From Plasmodium brasilianum (taxonomy: Eukaryota > Apicomplexa > Aconoidasida > Haemosporida > Plasmodiidae), in assembly GCF_023973825.1 (NCBI RefSeq), contig NC_090123.1, positions 1 through 64,000 of the forward strand: a stretch of 64,000 nucleotides of DNA, written 5' to 3'. Both the position numbers and the translations under genes were made by a program. Below, one piece after another: positions 53,717 to 64,000 of the stretch (position 1 is the stretch's first letter; every line of letters begins with the position of its first letter). The notes under the pieces were generated by a model. The model was not told the DNA's origin and did not search any database. It worked only from the letters and a program-made list of their open reading frames with translations.

Positions 53717-56700
53717 TATCATTTTTCATCTACTTTAATCTATTACAAAAAATCACTGCTGTTATAGGATAGCAATTAAATATATGTAATTTTTAATAAT
53801 ACAACTTTACTTCATTTGTACTACCCTAATACCTTCAATAAGAATAAATAAAAATATATTGACATATTTAAATAAACAAAATGAACAAATATCACCAAAT
53901 AATTTTTAAATTTGTCGTATATATTCGGCAGAATGAATGCATTACATAGCATACAAAATTATAACTTATATATTTTCAATAATAATAATAATAATTCTAC
54001 ATATAATATAAATTCCTAAACAATTTATTTGAAATATTTTAAAAAAAATCCAAAAAAAGTTTTCAGAATATATTATTTTAATGATAATAATGCAAAATTA
54101 AAAGTATATGAATACGATTCTAACAGAACTATAAAAATTTCTTATATAAAGCCACACCTGAAGTATTTTAATAAGGTAAAGAAATAATATGAAATTAAAA
54201 GATAAATATTCTATGAAATTTTATATGTTAAAAAGAATAGATAGAGAAGATACAAAACTACTTTCACATTAATTGAATAATTAATATTAGTATTGTTATT
54301 CAATTATTATTTAGGGTATATATAATTTATTAAGAAAAATAAATACATATTATGCATTATGAGGATAACTCGAAAAATAATTTTCCATAAAACTACCATT
54401 ATTTATACTGCAAAAATAGAGTTTTCTTTATATTTCCCAAAAACTTGTTTCAATAAAGATATTACATATATTAATGTAGTTTTATTACATTAATAATGAT
54501 TTTTATTCTATGATAAATAAATTTTCAGAAACACAATGAATTATGGAACTCATTTTTTTGAAATATAAGTACTAGAACAACGAAATTTGATGTTAAATAG
54601 ATTATACAGAGAAAAATCATGCATAATCCAATAGGTTTAAATGATATTAATTTAAACATAACAGTAATGTTACATATTTCACATTAAGATAATATGTATA
54701 CATATATTTTATAACATTATATATGGAATTACATGTAAAACTAAATTCCTTCTATTAATATTCATTACATATTAAGCGAAAATTGTGTATTTGATATTCT
54801 TAATACAAAGACTTTTTTTTTTATCTTTTGGTCTACACGAAATGCAAAAAGAGAAAATATAATTAATAAAGTTCATTAAATACTTTTATTCATCTTAACA
54901 ATAAATAAAGATTCATAATTCTTTTTATAATAAAAATTGTTGTGCATTAAGTATTATACAATACCATATGATATATTACTCCTTTTTTTTATTATACTAA
55001 AAAATCAAGGAAAATAATTAATATACAAAATGTAGTTATTTTTATTAACTAAGATGCATTAAGATAGTATATAGAAAACGTATATTAACATAAAAAGTTT
55101 TTCAGTTTGTGAGGATATTATATTTTATATTTTTTAAAAAAATTATTAATTAAAAATCTAAAAAAATAAAATAATTATTATAAGAAAAGAAATATATAAT
55201 TTTAATATTACTAACAAAATGGTACTTATATAATCAATTCGCATTAATTATGTATTATAATGAGAATGTATTATCTTATTTTACTTCATAAGAAAATACA
55301 TATATAAAGGATTCAAAACCATATATTAACATAATATTTAATAAATTAATAGAATTTATATTACTTATTTAGAAAAAAAAAATGAATCATCAAGCATTAT
55401 AATAAAATAACTCTTTTGTATAATAATTTTTATGTTATATTTATTATTTACCTTTATTTATTAGATGTATTATATTTTTAATATAATCGTCTGTAAATTA
55501 AAATTTTCCCCTAATAAAATTATATTTTGATATTGGAGTCAATATTATATTCTGTTAAGTACAACTTTTAAAGAATTATTCTTAATGATTGTTATAATTT
55601 TTTGCATTCATATTATTTTACTATACACTTAATTATATGGAAAAACATAGTATTTTTTCTTCCTTTTAACTTTTGTAAGAAATTTTTAATAATTTATTTT
55701 GTACATTATTATGTAAAACTTAATAAAGGTAATGGTATACATTATGAATATGTCTTTTTTGTGTACTATATTTTCGCATACAAATAGTTATGCTGACAAT
55801 GTCTATATTCATAATGAAAAAGTTGAGAGAAATTTCTATGCATTATATAAACGTGAACATAATTTATTTATCAAAATTGTTATAGACACTTTATATTTTC
55901 TTTTAACTATTATAAAATAAATAACCTGCTAATAGATTTTGACTTATAATAGAAAAATTGGGTTAATATTAACAAGAATAAAAAGAAAAATATTATACGC
56001 AAAATTTATATAATTTGTTCAATTAATTTGCACTATATTAGTATTATGTATTGAGTGGAACATATAAAAAATATGTAACATAAACATTCATATATAACAA
56101 AATATAAAAAACAACAAATTACTACTTTAGTTGCACAATATAGAAAGTAAAAATAAAATAACTATTAACTTCATTTAAATATATCTGCAGAATAAATAAA
56201 CGTTAAGAACGGATTTTTTTCATAGTATAAAAGAAGTAATTCTGTAATATATTCATTTTTAACATAATGAAATTACATCATTTGAAACAATAAAACTTTA
56301 CATATTAATAGCAGTTCTTTTTAGTAAAAAAAATATTACGAAGTTGATTTATGTTTAATTTAAACACTTCAGTTGTTAAGCTATTATTTCTTTCAAATAA
56401 TAATGTTCTAATTAAAATATAATGAACAACTATAAATATCCACTAAATATATTTACATTAAAAGGAAAATTATAAAACTTCGTAATAATATATATTTATA
56501 AATTTACATATATATTGAAATACGAATGAAAAAATGAAAAACAATTGGATAAATTACTAACTCATTAAAACAAAAAGACATTATATAACTATCCTATTAT
56601 AATTAAAACACAGGTCTTTAGTGGTTTTTCTACATATATAAATAAAAAAAATAAATAATATAAAAATGTAGATATTCTCATAGAAAAAAAAAATATAATT

Positions 56701-56921
56701 ATATTGATAACAAAAACAAAAATTATCTATTTACATTGTTGAAAATAAGAACTACAGTATAAAAATTTATTACTATAAAATTTGAAAAGAAAATAGTGTA
56801 TGCATCACATGCATAAAGTGAATTGGTATGCACAAATATTTTTAAATATACAAAATATGTTGTGTATTAAAAAATCAGAAATCAATTTAAAGATTTCCAA
56901 GAATACTTTTTTCGTATTAAT

Positions 56922-57750
56922 CTAATAAGAGTTCATAAATTTCTTTTTACTTATTTTAACTGTTTGATTACTCATCTTCCTATTATTCCATAATTTATAG
57001 AAAATAAAAAATACTGTTAATATAAATATTAGAAAAAATGGCAAAATTTATGCATATAAATCATCATCTTTCAGGGTGATGATATAACATAGAATTCCAA
57101 AAATATATGCACTAAAAATACAAGTTATAATTAGATTAAAGATCGAAAGGAAACTTAGAAATTTTTCTTTATGTGTACCCTTAAAATTCGTTAATCCTTT
57201 ATATATAGAAACAAATAATATTATTACTTCTCCTTCGTATATTGCATATAATTTATTTAAAGGTTCAAATATGTATGATAATATATTTTTTTTTGCTGGG
57301 ATATTTTTTCCCTTTTGAAACGAATTTTTTTTTAATTTACCAAATATTCATTTATGATAATCATCATTTTTTAATGAAACAGATGGTTTTTAAAATTTCC
57401 CTTGAGGATTTTCTTTTGAAGTTAAGCCCATACTTTGGGAATTTATATTTCTTTCTTCATATAATAACCTTCTTACACCTACATCTAATTTATTATTTAG
57501 GTTTACTTTCCCACACTATGTTTTTTCAAAGGTAGTTGACTAAACATTATGGTAAACATATAATATTTAAAAAATTATCCGCACTTTCATAATAATAAAA
57601 CATTCATATTAATATGAAAAAAAAAATTACATAAAACGTATAAAAATTATTGAATATAATAATAATCATACCTCATAGGAATGCTAACATAACAATATTA
57701 AAGAGAAAATGCGAATATTTTAATGAAAAATTATTTATTTTTTGTAACAT
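56922..57750 (-). pseudogene. Decayed two-transmembrane exported-protein gene with PEXEL-like motif
   Basis: Seen: the leader exon from the ATG at 57750 reads MLQKINNFSLKYSHFLFNIV then MLAFL and a stop just before GTATGA. The second exon starts at 57539 after ATGTTTAG: STTFEKT, stop, CGKVNLNNKLDVGV, then RRLLYEERN, which contains RLLYE, a fit to the RxLxE export motif. It continues in one frame with only a few further stops (near 57388, 57350 and 57052). Helix 1 is FLSIFNLIITCIFSAYIFGI, helix 2 is ILPFFLIFILTVFFIFYKLW, and a basic tail ends at 56922. Known: this is the plan of exported two-TM proteins of unknown function. The frame is surprisingly well kept for a dead gene, so loss may be fairly recent. 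The plus frame at 57242-57535 is a shadow. Confidence 0.78.
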
Positions 57751-60700
57751 CTTGTAGAATTGTTTTATGAATTCTAAATCTTTTGTAATAATATAGTTTT
57801 TAGTAATATCGTTTTCTTGGTAATATTGAATGGAATATTTATTATAATTTTCCTTCACAGTTTTCTGTCATTTTATAATTTTAAAATGTTTAGCTTTCGT
57901 TATTTAATGATAAATGTATCATATATTAAAATGTAAAAAGGGAAAAAATTTATTAAACTAAAATATTAAGTAATTTTTCATCCAAATTTATTAATTAAAA
58001 TAAAATGAATATAATAGCTTGTAGAAAAATAATTAAAAGACATATATTTATTATAAAATAATTACAACCAGATCATCTTTAAATAATTTATTTCAAAAAT
58101 TTTATTTTTTATTTATATATTTTATATTAACATTAATACAATGTTTTGTTAATTTGTGGTTAGGGTAAAGAATATATGTAATAAAATAACTTGATGTAAT
58201 ATAAATGTGTTAGCTATTAATAAAATATTATTTACGGTTATATACTACAATTAAGTTAATGAAAAATATTTTGCAGTTAAATTCTTGTTAAAATATATTT
58301 TTAGAAATTTTTTGCAATAAAAATAATGTAATTAGAACAACATATATATATATATATATATAAGATTAGCGATTTAACAGAATTTAATATATAATATACA
58401 GGATATTATCCTCATATATATTTTAAGTAAGAATGATTAATAGATAACTATCAATAAACTATATATTATTTAAATGATATTACACCCGATTTTATATAAG
58501 ATAAAATAAAATTTTATTTTCTTGAATAACATAAAACAGAATTTTCTTATGTAATGATGACATAAATTTTTTTCAATATTAATTAAAAATTTTAAATAAT
58601 ACAACAGTTTAAGAAATAATATTAAAAATATTTTAAAGAGAAAATAGTTTTTTTCTAATATTCTTCGCATAAAAATAGAAAATTAAAAAAAAAATATAAA
58701 AAAATAAATAAAAATTATAAAATTTATACATTTAAAAATGTTACAAAGATTACATGTAGCTAAGTAATTAAGGTAATAATGATATCTTAAAATGCAATTA
58801 TTATCCATTTCACATTACTGAATAAGAAAATACATAATATATCAAAATATTAAAATGGTTTCACTAAAAAATAATAAAGAAGAGAAATGAAAAATATTAA
58901 ATAAAAAAAAAATAATCACTATTAATCGAAGTAAAATATTGTTCACGTTATATGCCTTATTTTTAAACATAGTATTAAAATTAAATTAATTTTTTTTTAA
59001 ATATTTTTTTGATATAATATGGAATTATATCTATTGAAAAAGAATAAATATATTGTCTATTTATTAAATATATTTGTTGCGTAAGAAATTGACAATGAAA
59101 AAGTTATTTTTTCTTTTATGTATTATTCTGTTTTTAATAAATTATACATTACTATATTTAATTATTTTCTTCGTTTATATATGTATCTTCATTTGTTTTA
59201 AAAAAAAAATTATTTTTATATTATAATGATTAATTATGTGTCAAACAACACATACAAAGGAATTTCCGTTATTTCGTTATTTATAACTATTATGTATTTA
59301 ATAAATATCATAATAATAATAACATACTTTTATTGTATAAAACGCTTTAGCTTAAGATATAAGAAAAAATATGTAGAAATTTAATGGAAGTATTATTTAT
59401 ATGATATACTTAATAATAAATACTTTCACATTTTTCTATTTAAAAATTTAAAAATTTTTGCTAACTTCCTAAGTAGCTATTATATTCACATATGAATAAA
59501 GAATTATTATTTATAAAAAATAATAAAACATATTAGTATACAGAACTTTTTTTAAGAATTTTTCTAATTTTTATATTGTTATTCATTAAAAATATGTTTA
59601 TATTTATAGATATTTGTACTATATATTAGGAGGTTACCGTTTATTCTACTAATACCATAAAATTAGTCTTAACTTGAATTGTAATATATAAGCTATTAAC
59701 TTAGGTTTAATGTGATAATTTGTCAATGTTACTAAAATGTAGTTTCAGAAAATTATATAAGTCATGAAGTTTATATATCAAAGATAAATTTATATAATAA
59801 ATTACATGATAAAAATTAAATAACTTAAATTAATTATTATAGTGTACTTCATTTTTTATTGATAATAAACTGTTTGTATTTCCTCCAAAATCAGTTAATA
59901 AAAATTTTGAGTGAAATTACAATTAAATTTTTTCTAATTTACCATATAATAAAAATATTTACTATAAAGAGTATTTTAAGAATATTTCTTTTTTCTTCCC
60001 ACACAGTTATATTACTTGACAAAAAAATAAGATAGAACAAAACGAAATAAAGAGTATAATGTTATTAACATATTCTATAGCATTAAAAATAATTCATTCG
60101 AAGAGTAAAAATAAATATAAAGCCGCAATTTTCAGTATGACTATTATTAAGTCTTTAATTATTGAATATTTATACAAAATTAATAATATATCACAGGAAA
60201 ACACAAATATTTTATTTATAAAAGAATATTCTAATATCTCATTCATATCTCCGCGAATAATAAAACATTTGCATTTATATATATATACATATATTTATAA
60301 TTATTTAATTATGATAATTAAAGCCATATCATTTTTTATAAGAGAAATTTGGAATTTTTTTAACAGTGATATTATTTTTTAAATACATAAATAAAATTCT
60401 ATTATTCATTTTATGTAACATATATACGTATAAGAAACAACATATCTATATATGAAACACGAAGAAGGCAATTGCAAAAGACCTATCCTTTTACTTTTTT
60501 TTCACGTTTAATGAATCTAATATAAGCAATAAAAAAAACTATTATTAATTAATTGTATTGTACATTTATATTACAATTTGCTTACTGTATGTATATTATT
60601 ACCTCATTTTTTGTTAATCAAAGTATAATTATATTATATAGTTAATATGAAAATTCATTCAATAAAAAATTTATTAAACTTTATATTAAATTATAAAAAT

Positions 60701-61540
60701 TAAAAAGTGCTATTCTACATAACATTTAACTTTCCATTTTAACATGAAAGAAAAATAAATTATCAAAAAATGTAAGAATTTTTTTTCTCTATGATGCATT
60801 AAAAATGAAATTATTACTAAAAATAATAAAATTAATTACACTTAGGATAAAAAATAATATTTAACTGTTACAAGATTTCAATATTAAATTAAATAAAAAA
60901 ACTTCAGACAAATCAATTATTTAAAAACAAAACATACATAAATGAACAGATGATTTAACATATATATGTGATTATAAGAATTCTTATTTAGGGGCTTAAT
61001 TTTTCCTTTGATATAATTATTTGGGGATTCAAATTCTCAAAATAATGTTACGTATAAATATAAGTTATAAATACATGAACATAAATATACTATAAAATTA
61101 TAAGTTATATATTCAATATATATTACGATTTTATTTAAAAAAAAATTTAATTAGGAAATAATAAAAAAAGGAATTGCTCGAAATTTCATGAATTAATGTG
61201 ATAATATTTAATATATAATAGATCATTTTTATATATATACATACTAAAACATACTATTTTTATTGAATCAACCACTAATAAAATATTCTAGTAGAAATAA
61301 AACAAATTATGTATAACTGGAATATTTTTTAAATAATTGCATTTAACTCTCTGTATTTCAAGACCATTTTCCCTTATAAATTACTCATTTATATATATAT
61401 TTTTCTTTTTATTCATTCCCTTTTGATATGATAACATTTATGAAATTTATTTCATCAGTATCACCTGATTTTACTTGAATATCATTCTATTATATTCTGA
61501 TTGTACCATTTTGAACTTCCAAGAAGTATAATTCTATTAT
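57751..61540. other. Intergenic, no gene seen
   Basis: No family feature found. The 107-residue plus frame at 60059-60382 is the longest unexplained frame here, but its composition is that of the surrounding DNA and a frame of this length is within chance expectation at this AT content. An (AT)10 run lies at 58343-58362. Confidence 0.55.
58343..58362. repeat. (AT)10 microsatellite
   Basis: Ten perfect AT units in intergenic DNA. Confidence 0.9.
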
Positions 61541-64000
61541 TTAATCGGAGCTGTCTACATTATATTCCTTATCTGTAGAATATTCATTTTTATTATCTTC
61601 TTTTATCCAATCCTGTAGCTCCTTCATAAAACAGTCCTTTCCTTTATAACCAGGAGTTTCATCATTTAATCTATACTCCAAAATATCACCTTTAACTTCA
61701 GTTGTTTCTTCTGCAATTTCTGGCTTTCTATCAGAGTCTTCTCTTGTAATCGATTCATTTATGGAAATGTCTAAATATAATTCGTTATTTTCTACACTCT
61801 GCTCTTTTTTGCATTCCTCTAATACCGTCATAAATACAAGTATACACAGTTTTGCTAGTAATTTTTTTTTAATATATTTGTATAATTCTTCACAACTTTT
61901 GTTGTGTGCCATTTCTTCTATATTTATTAATGATACACTATTTTCAGTTTCTTCATTTTCATATTCACCCAATATATTATTAAATTCATCTGTTAATCCC
62001 TTAAACCAGTCCTCTTCCATATTTTGTTCTACAATTTTACCCTTGTTTGATATCCACTGTCTCCATATAACTTTTTCTCTTTCTAAAAATGAAACTTTTT
62101 CATTTTCGTTTGAATATTTCTTGTTTAGTTCTTCCATTTCTTTTTTCCATTCATTTTTCAAATGATTAAACCAGTCTTCTTTTTCCAACTTTTTAGAAAT
62201 ATTTCTATGTTTTTCTATCCATTTATTCCACAGAATTCCTTTTTCTTTAGTATCAGTGCTACATTTAATATTTTCCACTTTATTATAATTTATTAAATTA
62301 GGATGAAATATATATTCCTCATTTGCGTATACTTCTAGACATATTGCTAAAAATTCTTTTTTGCTTAATGTCCATTGTTCATTTCGAAATTCTTCGAGTA
62401 CTTTCATATGTACTTCTATAATTGTTTTTGATCTGTCCTTTTTTCTCTTTGGCATATTTGTATTTTTTATAATGTTATGTTCATGTATTTTTAATTTTTT
62501 TATGATTTCTTCATCATCATGTATTGGCTGATCCAAGTGATCATTTGATAAAAATATGTCTTTTTTGACAGAATTTGAAGGTAGTAGTATTTTGAGGAAT
62601 TTAACTTGTCTTCTTATATTTTTCTTTTTTTTAAACTTCCCCATTAGAACGTACTAAATTACAAAAAAAAAGTACTTAAAAATTATATTATTACAATTAT
62701 CAAATATTTATAATGTTTTTAATACTTAATTTTATCTTACTTTAATAAAAAGAGAAGACACAATAATAATTAGAAATGTTATTAAAAATGATGATATGTA
62801 TGGGCTATGTGAATTTACTACTGGACCTGCATTAACATTATATATATATACATTAATTTGTTCAATTAAAACAAAAGTAGAAAAGAAAATAGAAGTAATG
62901 ATACCTTGAACCTTAGGGTCTACAGGAGTAGATAGAAAGGTTTTAGGAATTGATGCTTCATTAGCTACGGATGTAGTTTTAATACCACCTTCTGTGTTTA
63001 AATCTTGATCAACTGGAGGTTTATATACAAAATCCTGTATTGTTTGCTGTACAGGTGTCGAAAGTACAGGAACATTGGTTATTTCATGATGTCCATGTTG
63101 TGTATCTTCTGTTAAGTTAGTTAAACTTGCCTCAGAGTTGCCTTCGGATGCTGTTTGAAGTTGAGGTGGATCTTCGGATGCTCTATTAGGTGACCTAACA
63201 GATGCTATATCAGGTGAATTATCAGATCCTCTATCAGATGGGAGTTTCCCTTGAAATGTACTTTGTTCTTGAGTTGCAGGTAAATCTTCGGATTTAATCT
63301 GATATACATTTGGTGGGCTTAAATCTTTTTCTTTAAGTGGAGGTTGACTAGGTATAACCGGTTCCGGTAATAAGCATTGAGGAGGTTTATTAAATGTTTT
63401 AGGATTTAATATGTTGCATGTTTTTTCTGGAAACTGTGATGATGTATTTTTTAATATGCAACTTTCACTAGTGAGACCTTTCTTTCCCTCAAAATATTTC
63501 TTCTTGCTTATAAACCACGTGCTATATTCTGTACATTCACTTATACATTTGGTGTCACTATTACAATTATATGTGTTACTACCTCTTTTTTTGAAGGCAT
63601 CTAGTTTTTTTTAATATGCATTGTTTTTTTCACAGAAGTCTAGTGCATCATATTTTAATACTAACAGATCTCTATCTTTTTGTTCAAAAATCATAGGACA
63701 ACCTCCATGTTGACTAAGCTCCTTAAATTTATGTCCAAAATAATTTCTAAGTACTGGTACCCAACGTTTTCGATGAGTATAATCTGGAGGTTTATCTTTT
63801 ATTTTAATTAGATAATCAGCCAATTTTAAGCATCCATCTCTAAATTCGTTTTTAGATGTCTTTGTCTTTAAGGAAGCAGTGAGAGATAGAATTTGTTTTC
63901 GAGCTTCTAAAAATTCTATTTTACCACGATATTCTGATGCTCCAGAACCAAAACCAGTGTAGTCCTAGATTCAACAAAAAGTATTATGAAGTATTTAAGC
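61541..64000 (-). pseudogene. STP1 gene, partial, with one in-frame stop
   Basis: Seen: exon 2 starts at 63964 after AATCTAG (DYTGFGSGASEYRGKIEFLE) and ends at 62741; exon 3 runs from 62653 to the stop at 61541. The first exon lies beyond the right edge. Order: a conserved N-terminal domain (KLADYLIKIKDKPPDYTHRK, HGGCPMIFEQKDRDLLVLKY), a cysteine pattern (YNCNSDTKCISECTEYSTWF), a proline/serine-rich stem, a helix (ISSFLITFLIIIVSSLFIK), then a tryptophan-rich cytoplasmic domain (ILWNKWIEKH, EDWFNHLKNEWKK, VIWRQWIS, EEDWFKGLTDEF, LQDWIKED). Known: STP1 is a P. malariae/P. ovale/P. vivax surface family whose W-rich tail is related to SURFINs. Oddity: codon 118 of exon 2 is TAA (63613-63611) beside a run of A; the other 661 sense codons stay open and the splice sites look intact. 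So it is either recently inactivated, polymorphic, or a sequencing error. Confidence 0.9.
63164..63235 (-). repeat. Three 24-bp coding repeats in the STP1 stem
   Basis: In gene sense the stem has three consecutive 24-base units encoding DRGSDNSP, DIASVRSP and NRASEDPP. The units differ from one another but keep length, frame and the proline ending. Such short repeats in the stem are likely to vary in number between alleles. Confidence 0.75.

Larger units (their letters stand above)
51058..56921. other. Intergenic with duplicated block and plus-strand relic
   Basis: The first 2.65 kb is colinear with 6350-8961. The relic of a plus-strand gene at 53540-53710 is listed separately. From about 53.8 to 56.9 kb I see no gene; short plus frames at 55602-55920 overlap one another and have no family feature. 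Confidence 0.6.

Noticed and set aside
57242..57535. 97-residue plus-strand frame
   Set aside because: Antisense shadow of the exported-protein pseudogene at 56922-57750.
60059..60382. 107-residue plus-strand frame
   Set aside because: No family feature, base composition equals background, and about one frame this long per few such windows is expected at this AT content.
61761..62165. 134-residue plus-strand frame
   Set aside because: Antisense shadow of the STP1 W-rich exon.

Overview
The window is subtelomeric DNA of a malaria parasite, most likely Plasmodium malariae. It is extremely AT-rich, gene-poor, and carries only variant or exported multigene families: four intact fam-l genes, one fam-m gene broken by a single stop, two intact pir genes and a third in ruins, and the 3' part of an STP1 gene. 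The fam-l/fam-m exon-1 leader (N terminus like MEQK, then a hydrophobic stretch ending WICHF) together with STP1 of this type is characteristic of P. malariae. The species call rests on family recognition, not on a search.

Layout. From left to right: a decayed exported-protein gene (962-1860), a frameshifted fam-l/fam-m-like gene (5503-6349), a fam-m gene with one stop (10071-10813), fam-l (13529-14494), a decayed two-transmembrane (two-TM) exported gene (17638-18491), another decayed gene paralogous to the first (21025-21996), pir (25066-26856), fam-l (31655-32609), fam-l (34603-35576), pir (38895-40137), pir pseudogene (43652-45614), fam-l (50105-51057), a decayed two-TM exported gene with a PEXEL-like motif (56922-57750), and STP1 running off the right edge (61541-64000). 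Every recognisable gene is on the minus strand. Only relics lie on the plus strand. Most genes have a short first exon (signal or leader) and a large second exon, so open reading frames that begin at an internal codon understate them; splice sites given here were read by eye.

The products are expected to be exported into, or displayed on, the infected red cell (fam-l/fam-m, two-TM proteins, PIR, STP1). There is no operon logic; the shared theme is family expansion by segmental duplication followed by decay. Two duplications can be followed base by base with nearly constant offset: about 6.3-9.0 kb matches 51.1-53.7 kb, and about 2.2-2.9 kb matches 22.4-23.1 kb. A short motif recurs about 350-415 bases upstream of seven fam-l/fam-m/exported-type genes but was not seen upstream of the two intact pir genes.

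No tRNA, rRNA, CRISPR, origin or bacterial-type element was seen, and no telomeric repeat array is present.
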